Source: Cutibacterium sp. (GTDB lineage: Bacteria > Actinomycetota > Actinomycetes > Propionibacteriales > Propionibacteriaceae). From it: DNA of 64,000 nt. Shown here one piece after another: positions 1 to 9,175 of this stretch. The notes under the pieces are model-generated. The model saw only the letters and a list, made by a program, of their open reading frames with translations, had not been told where the DNA came from and searched no databases. The stretch lies in the NCBI RefSeq assembly GCF_030525615.1, contig NZ_JAUNEJ010000003.1:230711-294710 (forward strand), read 5' to 3'. The position numbers and the translations under genes were made by a program. How positions within the stretch are numbered: the stretch's first letter is position 1; every line of letters starts with the position of its first letter.

Positions 1-815
1 ATGTCGGAGGGTGGCAGGACGAGCAGGATCGTCGCGACCGGCAGCAGGTAGAAAATTCCGGCCATCGTGGCCGAGCGCAACACTGACACCGACACGTCGT
101 GCTGGGCGTTGTGCATTTCACCGGACGCACTCGAGCCGCTCTCAAAACCGAGGAAGGCGAAGAGCAACAACGGGGTCAGCGTGATGAACCCGCTCAGAGT
201 GGGGGAGAAATCACCGAAGCTGAGGGGCTGGACGCCATGCCGGGCGGCATAGACGATGGCGGTGCCCATGAAGAGGCAGAGGAAGGCAATCTTGAAAAAG
301 GCACCTGCGGTGGGAATCCACTTGGCTTTGGCCAGGGACAAAATCGCAGCAAGCACCGTAACCCAGATGAAGGTCAGCTTGAACAGGTAGTCACCAGCTG
401 ACCCTTCGGAGAAATGAACGAGATGGTTGCGAGCAGCCTCGGCGTTGAGGAAAGACATCGAGCCGCCTACCCACACCGGCTGGGTGATCCATGTCAGGGC
501 GCTGGCGATAGCCGCAGCGGGACGTCCGAAGGCCCGTCGGGTCCACAGGTACACACCGCCTTCACCGACAAAAGCTGACCCCGTCTCAGCGAAGATCAAA
601 GAGTACGGAATGAGGAAGACGATGATGAGGAAAACCAGCCAGGTGAAGGTTTGAGGGCCTTCAGCTGAGACTGATCCCAGCATTTCCAACCCGACGACCG
701 CCGAAACGATGAGGAAGACGATGTCGAATCGGTTGAGGGTACGCTGCAGGACCTTTGTCTGGTCCTTTGCCATGTCAGTGTCGTTGCGGGCAGTGAGCTG
801 TTTGACCTCGGCCAT
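1..815 (-). CDS. APC-family amino acid permease (3' part beyond window)
   Basis: The reading frame is open from an ATG at 815 to the window edge, giving 271 codons and no stop, so the C-terminal part is missing. The protein has a short hydrophilic N-terminus and then repeated hydrophobic helices. TM1 begins FDIVFLIVSAVVGLEMLG, the place where APC-superfamily transporters bind substrate in a broken helix. The stretch IFAETGSAFVGEGGVYLWTRRAFG is typical of the TM2-TM3 region of this superfamily (amino acid/polyamine/organocation permeases). About seven membrane segments are visible. The likely role is uptake or exchange of amino acids or amines across the cytoplasmic membrane; the substrate cannot be read from this part. 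It lies 103 bp beyond the ABC exporter operon on the same strand. No convincing terminator separates them. Confidence 0.85.
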   Translation of the reverse strand, partial: MAEVKQLTARNDTDMAKDQTKVLQRTLNRFDIVFLIVSAVVGLEMLGSVSAEGPQTFTWLVFLIIVFLIPYSLIFAETGSAFVGEGGVYLWTRRAFGRPAAAIASALTWITQPVWVGGSMSFLNAEAARNHLVHFSEGSAGDYLFKLTFIWVTVLAAILSLAKAKWIPTAGAFFKIAFLCLFMGTAIVYAARHGVQPLSFGDFSPTLSGFITLTPLLLFAFLGFESGSSASGEMHNAQHDVSVSVLRSATMAGIFYLLPVATILLVLPPSD

Positions 816-918
816 GGGTCTCTTTCGTCGCTGAGAACGACCGGCTGGGGGCTGGCCGGACGCTGTGTCCCGGTGGACACTTCACTCAGCTTAGGACCTT
901 GGGATCAGGTATGGCGTC

Positions 919-2913
919 TCACTCGGTAGCGGCTGCATTGAATTGCGCTTGATACAACTCGTAGTAATGCCCCTTGCGCTGCAGCAATTCGGCATGGTTT
1001 CCCTGCTCAACGATGTCTCCGTGCTCCATGACCAGGATGAGGTCTGCGTCCCGAATGGTGGACAGGCGGTGGGCGATGACGAAGCTGGTTCGTCCTTTGC
1101 GCAGGTTCGCCATCGCCTCCTGGACGAGCATTTCCGTTCGCGTGTCCACCGAGCTGGTGGCTTCGTCAAGGATGAGCAGATCTGGTGTCGCAAGGAAGGC
1201 CCGAGCGATGGTGATGAGCTGTTTCTGACCGACGGAGACATTGGACCCATCCTCGTCGATGACTGTCTGGTAGTCGTCGGGCAAGGAGTGGACGAAGTGG
1301 TCGACGTGCGCGGCACGGGCGGCATGGAGGATCTCCTCCTCGGATGCCTTCGGACGGCCGTAGGCGATGTTGTCGTGGATTGTCCCGCTGAACAGCCAGG
1401 TGTCCTGTAGCACCATGCCGAGTCGAGAACGCAGTTCGGCCCGAGGAACCGTGGAGATGTCGATACCGTCGAGGGTGATGGCCCCGCCGTCGATCTCATA
1501 GAACCTCATGAGCAGGTTGACCAGAGTCGTCTTGCCAGCACCGGTAGGACCCACGATCGCCACCGTCTGGCCCGGTTCGGCGACCAGCGAGAGATCGGTG
1601 ATGAGGGGTGTGTCAGGACGGTACGAGAAGCGCACATGGTCGAAGACGACGCGCCCCTTCGTGGCGGGCAGACGCCCGTCGGCCTCTGCGGACAATTCGT
1701 CGGCGTCGAGGACTTGGAAGACGCGCTCAGCTGAGGCCACCCCCGATTGCAGCAGATTCGCCATGGAAGCGATCTGGGTGATCGGCTGGGTGAACATACG
1801 TGAGTACTGAATAAAGGCTTGGACGTCGCCGAGTGGCATTTGACCCTTCGCCACCCGCAGACACCCGATGAGCACGATGATGGCGTAGTTGGCGTTGCCG
1901 AGCAGGAACATCACCGGCTGGATGAGTCCGGAGATGAATTGGGCTTTGGCGGTGGCCTGACGCAGCTCCTCGTTACGCGCGTGGAATTCCTGGGCAACAG
2001 CCTGGGTGCGGCCAAAAGTCTTGACCAGAGCGTGACCTGCGTACGCCTCTTCCACATGGGAGTTGAGATCGCCGGTGGCCTTCCACATCTGGGTGAACTG
2101 GCCTTGCGCCTTTTTGCCGATAGCCCCCGCGATTACTCCGGCAATCGGGATGACGACGAGGGAGATCAGCGCCAGCAGCGGGGATATCCAGAACATCATG
2201 ATTAACACCCCGACGATCGTCAGCAGGGCGTTGAGAAGCTGCTGGAGGGTCTGCAACAGGGTCTGCGAGACGTTATCGATGTCGTTGGTCATCCGGCTCA
2301 TCAGTTCGCCGTGAGGCTGGCCGTCGAAGTACGACAGCGGCAGTTTTTCCAACTTGGCGCTCACCTGGCGACGCAGGTCGTACATGGACCGCTGAATGGC
2401 GGTGTTGAGGAGGAACCCCTGCAGGAACATCAAGAGGGCAGCGCAGGCATACAGGCCGAGCACCCAGGCCATGATGATGCCGAGGCGGTGGAAATCAATC
2501 CCGGAACCGATAACAACGTCGGGGTACTGCTGCAGCAGAGTGATGATCTTCCCCCGATCTCCACTCTGGGCGGCTTGGCCGATGGCGTCGATGAACTGCC
2601 CGGCCGTCATCCCGTGTGCCTGCGGGATGACCTTGCCAAGCTGTTTTCCAACAATTCCGCCGAAGATGACGTCGGTTGCCCGTCCCAGGATCTTCGGGCC
2701 GATGACATTGAAGGCCACCGAGACCGCAGCCATGACGACGACGATGGTCAAGACGAAGCGGTGGGGTTTGAGCAGGCTGAGCAATCGTTTCAAAGAAGGG
2801 CCGAAGGAGATGGGTTTCTCGGCAACTCGGGCACCATGGCCGCGCCGTGATGAAGCTCGCGCAATCTCGGCGTGCGCGTTGCGATCGGGAGCTTTCTCAA
2901 CCTTGCTGCTCAT
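919..2913 (-). CDS. ABC exporter half-transporter, catalytic subunit (TMD-NBD)
   Basis: 664-aa type IV ABC exporter half: a 45-residue hydrophilic head, six membrane helices (about residues 50-390), then the ATPase domain. Walker A is GPTGAGKT (about 455-462), Walker B LLILDEA with the catalytic Glu present (about 579-585), and the switch His is in VIAHRLST (about 615). The signature is VSVGQ instead of LSGGQ. In heterodimeric exporters such as TM287/288 or BmrCD, the degenerate ATP site is built from the partner's Walker motifs and this subunit's poor signature, which is exactly what this pair shows. It is second in a two-gene operon, overlapping the upstream half by 4 nt (ATGA). Such pairs export drugs, lipids or peptides; the substrate is not evident. 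Confidence 0.93.
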   Translation of the reverse strand: MSSKVEKAPDRNAHAEIARASSRRGHGARVAEKPISFGPSLKRLLSLLKPHRFVLTIVVVMAAVSVAFNVIGPKILGRATDVIFGGIVGKQLGKVIPQAHGMTAGQFIDAIGQAAQSGDRGKIITLLQQYPDVVIGSGIDFHRLGIIMAWVLGLYACAALLMFLQGFLLNTAIQRSMYDLRRQVSAKLEKLPLSYFDGQPHGELMSRMTNDIDNVSQTLLQTLQQLLNALLTIVGVLIMMFWISPLLALISLVVIPIAGVIAGAIGKKAQGQFTQMWKATGDLNSHVEEAYAGHALVKTFGRTQAVAQEFHARNEELRQATAKAQFISGLIQPVMFLLGNANYAIIVLIGCLRVAKGQMPLGDVQAFIQYSRMFTQPITQIASMANLLQSGVASAERVFQVLDADELSAEADGRLPATKGRVVFDHVRFSYRPDTPLITDLSLVAEPGQTVAIVGPTGAGKTTLVNLLMRFYEIDGGAITLDGIDISTVPRAELRSRLGMVLQDTWLFSGTIHDNIAYGRPKASEEEILHAARAAHVDHFVHSLPDDYQTVIDEDGSNVSVGQKQLITIARAFLATPDLLILDEATSSVDTRTEMLVQEAMANLRKGRTSFVIAHRLSTIRDADLILVMEHGDIVEQGNHAELLQRKGHYYELYQAQFNAAATE

Positions 2914-4646
2914 GCCGCCTCCTCGACGGACAGCTGGGAATTCACGATCTCGACGTAGGTCGGGCAGGTCTCGACGAGCTCGTCATGAGTTCCCTTGCCG
3001 ACGATGTGGCCGTCATTGAGGACGAGGATTTGGTCGGCATTGCGGATCGTCGAGACCCGCTGGGCGACGATGAGCATGGCAGCCTGGCCCTGATGGGCCT
3101 CCAGTGCAGCCCGCAGCCGAGAATCGGTGGCAACGTCAAGGGCGCTGAAGGAGTCGTCGAAGACGTAGATATCGGGAGCTTTGACCAGGGCCCGAGCAAT
3201 GGACAGCCGCTGCCGTTGCCCGCCGGAGACGTTGGTCCCTCCCTGGGAGATGGTGGCATTCAACTGTCCGTCCATCTGAGAGACGAAATCGTCGGACTGA
3301 GCGATACGCAAAGCCTCCCAGAGCTCCTCGTCGGAAGCGTCGGAGCGGCCGTCACGCAGATTTGACCCCACCGTGCCGCCGAAGAGGTAGGGTCGCTGAG
3401 GCACGAGGCCGATACAGCTCCACAGCGTCTCGGGGTCGTAACGGCGAACGTCGACACCCTTGACAAGGACCTGGCCGGCGGTGACGTCGACCAGACGCGC
3501 GATGAGATTGACCAAGGTCGACTTGCCCGCACCTGTCGAACCGATGATGGCCGTCGTTGAGCCGCGCTCCAGCGTGAAGGAGATGTCGTCGAGTGCCGGT
3601 GCGCTGGCCCCCGGGTAGCTGAACGTGACGTCGCGGAACTCCAGCAGAGTGGAATTGTGGGGCAGAGTCGTCACCGGCTCAGGATCGACGGCAAGGGAGG
3701 ACGAGGTGCGCAGGACTTCCATGATTCGGTTGGCACACACCGAGGCTCTCGGCCACATCACAACGAGCATGACGGCCATCATGACGCTGATGAGAATCTG
3801 CATGAGGTAGGTGGTAAACGAGGCCAGCACACCGACTTCGGTCTGTCCGCTGTCGATTCGCTTTGCTGCGAACCAGAACACCGCGATCTGGGACAGGTTC
3901 ATGATGAGCATGACGAGCGGAAACATCGCCGCCATGGTGCGGCCAACACTGACCTGGATGTCCCGCAGGGAGGAGTTGGTGGCGTCGAACCGGGCTGCCT
4001 CGTAGCGCTCCCGTGCGAAGGCTCGTACCACGCGGATGCCGGTGATCTGCTCGCGGACGACACGGTTGAGGTCGTCGATACGTTGTTGCAAACGCTTGAA
4101 CAGCGGACCCATCCGGGAGACGATCAGACCGGCACCGATACCCAGCAATATGACCGCCACGAGGATAATCCACGACAGGGAGACCTCGGCCCGGATCGCC
4201 ATGACGACTCCAACGATCATCATGATCGGTGCCCCGATGAGGACGGCCAGGGTCATGAAGACCAGCATTTGCACTTGCTGCACATCGTTGGTGGTGCGGG
4301 TGATGAGGGACGGAGCCCCGAACTGGTTGACCTCACGAGCCGAGAAGCTGAGGGTACGGGTGAAGACGGCGTCGCGGACGTCGCGTCCCATCCCCATGGC
4401 CACCTGAGCTGCCAGAAATACCGCGATGATCTGGCAGACGGCCTGCCCTAGGGAGACAGCCAGCATGAGGAGTGAGTGTGACGTGACGTACTCGGTATCG
4501 ACCCGTACAACACCCTCGTTGATGATGTCGGCGTTGATCGTTGGCAGGGTCAGCGCGGCGATCTGGGCACAAATCTGTGCCACGACGATGACGATGACCT
4601 GCAGGCGGTAGGGCCTGAGGTGTCGAGCGACGAGTTTGTTCAGCAC
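2910..4646 (-). CDS. ABC exporter half-transporter, degenerate-site subunit (TMD-NBD)
   Basis: 578-aa ABC exporter half with six N-terminal membrane helices and a C-terminal ATPase domain. Walker A is GSTGAGKS (about 369-376) and the signature is the good NVSGGQ (about 472-477). The Walker B end reads IYVFDD, so Asp 498 replaces the catalytic Glu, and the switch His is Gln 529 (IVAQRVST). These changes mark the noncatalytic NBD of a heterodimeric exporter; its normal signature completes the active site with the downstream partner. It starts at GTG 4646 behind a GAGGAG ribosome site. It is divergent from the solute-binding lipoprotein gene, with about 170 bp between, where a 7-bp inverted repeat (4749-4755 with 4774-4780) could be an operator. 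Confidence 0.93.
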   Translation of the reverse strand: MLNKLVARHLRPYRLQVIVIVVAQICAQIAALTLPTINADIINEGVVRVDTEYVTSHSLLMLAVSLGQAVCQIIAVFLAAQVAMGMGRDVRDAVFTRTLSFSAREVNQFGAPSLITRTTNDVQQVQMLVFMTLAVLIGAPIMMIVGVVMAIRAEVSLSWIILVAVILLGIGAGLIVSRMGPLFKRLQQRIDDLNRVVREQITGIRVVRAFARERYEAARFDATNSSLRDIQVSVGRTMAAMFPLVMLIMNLSQIAVFWFAAKRIDSGQTEVGVLASFTTYLMQILISVMMAVMLVVMWPRASVCANRIMEVLRTSSSLAVDPEPVTTLPHNSTLLEFRDVTFSYPGASAPALDDISFTLERGSTTAIIGSTGAGKSTLVNLIARLVDVTAGQVLVKGVDVRRYDPETLWSCIGLVPQRPYLFGGTVGSNLRDGRSDASDEELWEALRIAQSDDFVSQMDGQLNATISQGGTNVSGGQRQRLSIARALVKAPDIYVFDDSFSALDVATDSRLRAALEAHQGQAAMLIVAQRVSTIRNADQILVLNDGHIVGKGTHDELVETCPTYVEIVNSQLSVEEAA

Positions 4647-4820
4647 GGGTGCTCCTCAACCAGGGACATGTGCAACCGGTGTCAGAGAATATGCCGAACA
4701 TCCAAGAGTGACGCGATCGGCATTCCGATCATGGGCAGCGGTGTGACGAGATGGCCGTTGTCCGCTCAGAGGAGCCATCTTGTCGGTACGCTCAGAAATA
4801 CCGGATATTGAGGGGTGACG

Positions 4821-6080
4821 ATGAGACGCGCGCTGGCCCTTGTGACGGTAGGGGTGCTTCTGCTAGGCGCAGCTGCGTGTTCAAAGCCGGGATCGACTGA
4901 CTCGGTGGCGGTATGGCACCGGATGTCCATGACACCCGACCTGCCGAGCCTTGAGAGTGTCGGCGAGGAATACCAGCGCCGCAATCCCAGTGTGAAAGTA
5001 CATCTGCGTGCGATGTCGTCACCGACTGACGATTACCTCACCAGTTTGGAGTCATCGGTAGACAAAGGTACAGCCCCCTGCATGGCCCAGGTGCCCAGCA
5101 CCTCGGTGCCCGAATTGGCTCATGACGGGGTATTGGAAGACGTCACCCAGTACGCCGAGCAGTACCGCGACCAGTACCACCGCGGCTCAATGTCGCAGGT
5201 TTCCTACCGGGGGCGCACCTACGGCCTGCCGATCGACACCTCACCGATGGTGCTGTTCTACGATTCCGACGCTTGGGCTAAGGCCCATGTGTCGCCTCCT
5301 GCCAGCTGGGAGGAGTTCCGAGCCGCAGCAACGGTTCTGGCGGCTTCGGGCAAAGCGGTCTCAGATTTGCCGATTGAGGACGTGGGGTGGCTGGCAGCAA
5401 TGTCTAACTCCTTGGGATCGCCTTGGTTCGTTGCCCTCGATGACATGACCTGGCGGGTCGGCATTGATTCGGACGGGGTGCGCAAACTTACCGATGAGCT
5501 GCAGCAGATGGTTGCCAGCAAGCAGCTCGTCGTTTCCGGTGGGTGGGATTCCGTGCAGGCTGATTTCTCCTCCGGCAGGATCGTCGGGCATATCGGCGCT
5601 CCCGCCGATCTTCCAGACCTCAAAGCCGCTGTTGGGGCTGGCCAGCATCACTGGAAGGTCGCCGCCATTGCGCCATTTGAGGGCCGTGATACTCGGGTGT
5701 CGTCGTATCAGGGTTCCTCGTGGGTAATCCTCAAAGGTTGTCAGAATCCCCGGGAAGCGCTGGACTTTGCTGGTGCTCTCGACAGCCAGCCCGAGTTGCT
5801 GGCAGGACGCGGCCTCATCCCGGCCGAGAAGGACGCGACGCTGACGACGCCTGCGTCGTTCAAGACCTTGGTGGGTGACGCAGGCGTGGTTGAAGACCTG
5901 GCTGATTTGGGCAGCAAGATTGACGACGACTCCGTCACGTCCCCGGTGTGGGACGAAGTCGCGGCGGCGTGGCACCCGGGTTGGGGAACAACAACGAAGG
6001 TCTCTGGGAACCTGACTGATCTGGCCTCCACAGCAAAAAGTGCCTTGACAGCCGACGGGCTGAAAGTGGCGGAAGGGTAG
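4821..6080 (+). CDS. extracellular solute-binding lipoprotein (sugar type)
   Basis: The protein of about 419 aa starts with a lipoprotein signal (MRRALALVTVGVLLLGAAAC) and Cys 20 as the likely lipidated residue. The rest resembles family-1 solute-binding proteins of carbohydrate ABC importers: EYQRRNPSVKVHLRAM early on, YGLPIDTSPMVLFYDSDAW in the hinge region, and a late AASF-type domain rich in aromatic residues. A GTG six bases upstream (4815) is in frame, but ATG 4821 has the better spacing to the AGGGG ribosome site. No permease or ATPase gene of an importer lies next to it, so it must work with components encoded elsewhere or have another role. The neighbouring ABC genes are an exporter on the other strand. 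Confidence 0.85.
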   Translation: MRRALALVTVGVLLLGAAACSKPGSTDSVAVWHRMSMTPDLPSLESVGEEYQRRNPSVKVHLRAMSSPTDDYLTSLESSVDKGTAPCMAQVPSTSVPELAHDGVLEDVTQYAEQYRDQYHRGSMSQVSYRGRTYGLPIDTSPMVLFYDSDAWAKAHVSPPASWEEFRAAATVLAASGKAVSDLPIEDVGWLAAMSNSLGSPWFVALDDMTWRVGIDSDGVRKLTDELQQMVASKQLVVSGGWDSVQADFSSGRIVGHIGAPADLPDLKAAVGAGQHHWKVAAIAPFEGRDTRVSSYQGSSWVILKGCQNPREALDFAGALDSQPELLAGRGLIPAEKDATLTTPASFKTLVGDAGVVEDLADLGSKIDDDSVTSPVWDEVAAAWHPGWGTTTKVSGNLTDLASTAKSALTADGLKVAEG

Positions 6081-6162
6081 TCGCCCCTACCGCGCTATCA
6101 ACCTCCTACACATCGCGAAGTGCCGGTTTCTCCTCGCCGAGCTAGGGAAGTCTTCTCTTCGA

Positions 6163-6174
6163 TAGAATTGCCCG
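6163..6174 (+). promoter_or_regulatory. -10 element of leaderless lysS mRNA
   Basis: TAGAAT at 6163-6168 is followed by only six bases before the GTG start codon at 6175, and there is no ribosome site. This is the geometry of a leaderless transcript whose first base is the start codon. Confidence 0.55.
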
Positions 6175-7707
6175 GTGAGTTCTGACACCGTTTCCAGCCA
6201 GTCCCCTGATGTCTCCGAGCAGATGCAGGTCCGTCTCGACAAGCGCGCCCGGATCATTGCCGATGGAGGTCAGGCCTACCCGGTCGATCTGCTGCGTGAC
6301 CACACCCTGGCCCAAATCCGTCAGAAGTACACCGACGACAACGGCGAGTTGACTCTGGCCCCAGGCGAGGAGACCACCGATGAGGTCACCATCGGGGGCC
6401 GCGTCGTCTTCGTCCGCAATACCGGCAAACTCTGCTTCGCCAGCCTGCAGGACGGGTTCACCGAGACGTCCAACGGCGAGCGTCTCCAGGTCATGCTCTC
6501 CAAGGCTGAAGTGGGTGGTGAATCGCTGGCGGCCTGGAAGTCCGACGTCGATCTGGGTGACCACGTCTGGGTGCGCGGTCGGGTCGTCTCCTCCCGCCGT
6601 GGCGAGCTGTCGGTTATGGCCTCGCAGTGGCGGATGGCCTCGAAGGCTCTGCGCCCTCTGCCGACCCTCCATAAGGAGCTATCGGAGGAAACCCGAGTGC
6701 GCCGTCGCTACGCCGATCTCGTCGTGCGTGAGGAATCTCGCCAAATGGTGCGTACCCGCGCCATCATCACCCGAGCGGTGCGTCATGCTCTCGACGAGCG
6801 CGGCTTCTTGGAGATCGAGACCCCAATTCTGCAGCTGGTCCACGGTGGGGCTGCGGCCCGCCCGTTCAACACTCACCTCAACGCTTTTGACATCGACATG
6901 AGCCTGCGTATTGCCCTTGAGCTCTACCTCAAGCGTGCGATGGTGGGCGGTACTGATCGCGTCTACGAGATGGGGCGTGTCTTCCGCAACGAAGGTATTG
7001 ACTCCAGCCACTCGGCTGAGTTCTCCATGCTGGAGGCCTACATGAGCTGGGGCAACCAGTTCACCATCGCCGAGGTCATCAAGGACATCATCATGGAGGT
7101 GGCCGACGCCCTCGACATTCACCAGATCGAGACCCCCAAGGGCACCATCGACCTCGACGGACCGTGGCGCTGGGTGAGCGTCTACCCAGGGTTGTCCGAG
7201 AAGTTGGGACGCGAGGTCACCCTTGACACTCCGCTGGAGGAACTGAAGGCTATTGCGTCCGAACACGACGTCGAAGTCGACCCCGCCTGGGAAGCTGGCA
7301 AGGTCGTCATGGAGCTGTTCGGGGAGTTGGTCGAACCCGAACTCATCAACCCCACCTTCGTATGCGACTACCCGGCCATCGCCCAGCCACTGGCCCGACC
7401 GCACCGCGACGACCCCCGCATGGTTGAAGCGTGGGATCTCATCATTGGCGGCATGGAACGTGGCACTGGATTCTCCGAACTCGTCGACCCCGTGATTCAG
7501 CGTGAGGTACTCACGAAGCAGTCTCTGGCCGCCGCAGCCGGCGACCCCGAAGCCATGCAGCTCGACGAGGACTTCCTGGAGGCCCTCGAGTTCGGGTGCC
7601 CGCCCATGGGTGGTCTGGGACTCGGCGTCGACCGTCTGGTAATGCTGTTTACCAATGCCGGTATTCGCGAGACGATCCTCTTCCCCCTGCTCAAGCCTGA
7701 GCGTTGA
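6175..7707 (+). CDS. lysS: lysine--tRNA ligase (class II)
   Basis: 510-aa cytoplasmic class II lysyl-tRNA synthetase. An N-terminal OB-fold anticodon domain (about residues 60-170, VTIGGRVVFVRNTGKLCFASLQDG) precedes the catalytic domain. Motif 2 is visible in YEMGRVFRNEGIDSSHSAEFSMLE and motif 3 in GLGLGVDRLVMLFT near the C-terminus. It charges tRNA-Lys with lysine using ATP. The ILQLVHGGAAARPF stretch is the usual lysine-pocket neighbourhood. The length is normal for the bacterial enzyme. A strong intrinsic terminator follows the stop codon by 5 bp, so it appears to be a single-gene unit. GTG 6175 is chosen because of the -10 hexamer just upstream. Confidence 0.97.
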   Translation: MSSDTVSSQSPDVSEQMQVRLDKRARIIADGGQAYPVDLLRDHTLAQIRQKYTDDNGELTLAPGEETTDEVTIGGRVVFVRNTGKLCFASLQDGFTETSNGERLQVMLSKAEVGGESLAAWKSDVDLGDHVWVRGRVVSSRRGELSVMASQWRMASKALRPLPTLHKELSEETRVRRRYADLVVREESRQMVRTRAIITRAVRHALDERGFLEIETPILQLVHGGAAARPFNTHLNAFDIDMSLRIALELYLKRAMVGGTDRVYEMGRVFRNEGIDSSHSAEFSMLEAYMSWGNQFTIAEVIKDIIMEVADALDIHQIETPKGTIDLDGPWRWVSVYPGLSEKLGREVTLDTPLEELKAIASEHDVEVDPAWEAGKVVMELFGELVEPELINPTFVCDYPAIAQPLARPHRDDPRMVEAWDLIIGGMERGTGFSELVDPVIQREVLTKQSLAAAAGDPEAMQLDEDFLEALEFGCPPMGGLGLGVDRLVMLFTNAGIRETILFPLLKPER

Positions 7708-7712
7708 CACGG

Positions 7713-7746
7713 AAGGCCCGTCGGGAACATCCTGACGGGCCTTTTC
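7713..7746 (+). terminator. intrinsic terminator of lysS
   Basis: A perfect 10-bp stem (7713-7722 with 7734-7743) with an 11-nt loop ends in a short T run. It lies 5 bp after the lysS stop. It could also act on crgA, which ends at 7786 from the other side. Confidence 0.85.
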
Positions 7747-7785
7747 ACAAGCGAGCCTCCCCGAGCTATTCGGGTTCGCGGCAGG

Positions 7786-8067
7786 TTACTTCCACAACGT
7801 GGCGACGATAAATCCGGCGGCCATGAGGCACATACCGATGAGGACATTCCAGTCGCCGAGTTCTTTGATCCCGGGGATTTGATTACCGGCGATGTAGTAG
7901 ACGATCAGCCACAGCACACCGAGCAGGAAGAGAGGGACGAATACCTTCGGCACCCAGGAACGGTCAACCGCTGCGGCCTTGTTTTCGGCGCGCCGCTCTT
8001 CGATCTTGGCCCGGTTCTTAGCCTGCGCCTTCTTCTTGGCTTGCGGTCTGACCTTGGATACCGGCAC
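7786..8067 (-). CDS. crgA: cell division protein CrgA
   Basis: 93-aa small membrane protein matching CrgA: a basic, hydrophilic N-terminus (MPVSKVRPQAKKKAQAKNRAK), a first membrane helix (VPLFLLGVLWLIVYYIAG), the short conserved loop ELGDWN, and a second helix ending ATLWK. CrgA is an actinobacterial divisome protein that binds FtsZ and FtsI-type proteins and helps recruit septal peptidoglycan enzymes. The place next to the DUF881/pabA/pknB block is the one it holds in many actinobacteria. It starts at GTG 8067 behind AGGAG and is divergent from the DUF881 gene. Confidence 0.93.
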   Translation of the reverse strand: MPVSKVRPQAKKKAQAKNRAKIEERRAENKAAAVDRSWVPKVFVPLFLLGVLWLIVYYIAGNQIPGIKELGDWNVLIGMCLMAAGFIVATLWK

Positions 8068-8185
8068 GGTGACTACTCCTGGGGTTTCGAGGACACGCCC
8101 ACCGAGCGTGATGGGGCATTACGTGGCTAGCCTAGAGGACGATCGCTCATTTGGGCGACACGGGTGAGTCTACGAGGAGGGAACG

Positions 8186-9109
8186 ATGAGCGACGACAAC
8201 GACGCCGAGAATAGCCATCGCGGCGATCCTGCCCGCCAGCAACCCGATTCGCAGCCAGCTGACGAATCCCCCTCTGACAAGGATAAAGAGCCCCCCGCCA
8301 GCTCAGATGACGTCCCTGAGATCGACCAGGATGACACAACCGAGCGGGCAGGGGAGGACCCCGACAGCGAACTCCTCATCCAAGACATCCGTTCAGGTTC
8401 CCGTCATCCACGTATGGCCCGATGTGCCACGGTGCTCGTCATGGTGGTGGCCGGTTTCATGATGACGACGGCGGCGGTCAACTCGCGTGGTCATGACCTT
8501 CGGCCTGAACGCGACACCGACATGGCGACCCTCGTGCGCAACCAGGCCAGCCACAATGCTGCCTTGCAGAAAGAGGCTGCCAGTCTGCAATCCCAGGTCG
8601 ATGAGCTGTCCAAGGCCGACCACACCGTCATCTCTTCGGCTGCGTCCTCAGCCTCAGCCATGGCCCCCTCAGTGGGTCTGGGGGCGGTTAAGGGCAAGGT
8701 TCTTCGGGTCACCCTCGACGACGCCCCTCTCAGTGAGAATCCCGAAGGGGTTGACGCCAATATGCTCGTCGTCCACCAGCAGGACATCCAGATGGTTGTC
8801 AATACTCTGTGGGCTGGGGGAGCAGAGGCCATGACCATTCAGGGTCAGCGGGTCATCTCTACCACCGCTGTGAAATGTGTCGGCAACACCGTCGTGCTGC
8901 ACGGGGTCGCCTATGCCCCGCCGTACGTCATTGAGGCGATTGGGGACCGCGACGCCATGGAGGAAGCCCTCGACACGTCCGAGGCGGTGGGTATCTACAA
9001 GGAGTACGTCAGCGCCTACCAGCTGGGATGGTCGGTGGAGCGGGTTGGCACGGTCACTATGCCGGCCTACAACGGCGCCGTTGCGATGAAATACGCCACC
9101 CCCCGATGA
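8186..9109 (+). CDS. DUF881 family membrane-anchored protein
   Basis: 307-aa protein with a very acidic, hydrophilic N-terminus of about 70 residues, one membrane helix (about residues 78-95, CATVLVMVVAGFMMTTAAV), a short coiled-coil stretch (NAALQKEAASLQSQVDELS) and an extracytoplasmic DUF881 domain that includes GVDANMLVVHQQDIQMVVNTLWAGGAEAM and ends near the C-terminus. The biochemical role of DUF881 is not known. Its constant position between crgA and the pknB operon in actinobacteria suggests an envelope or division role, which is inference. It starts at ATG 8186 behind GAGGAGG. The pabA gene follows 66 bp downstream. Confidence 0.9.
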   Translation: MSDDNDAENSHRGDPARQQPDSQPADESPSDKDKEPPASSDDVPEIDQDDTTERAGEDPDSELLIQDIRSGSRHPRMARCATVLVMVVAGFMMTTAAVNSRGHDLRPERDTDMATLVRNQASHNAALQKEAASLQSQVDELSKADHTVISSAASSASAMAPSVGLGAVKGKVLRVTLDDAPLSENPEGVDANMLVVHQQDIQMVVNTLWAGGAEAMTIQGQRVISTTAVKCVGNTVVLHGVAYAPPYVIEAIGDRDAMEEALDTSEAVGIYKEYVSAYQLGWSVERVGTVTMPAYNGAVAMKYATPR

Positions 9110-9175
9110 GCCGGTGCGCCTGACACAACCTGAACACGATGGCGTGTCAACGTCGGCCTGCGCGACAATGACCTC

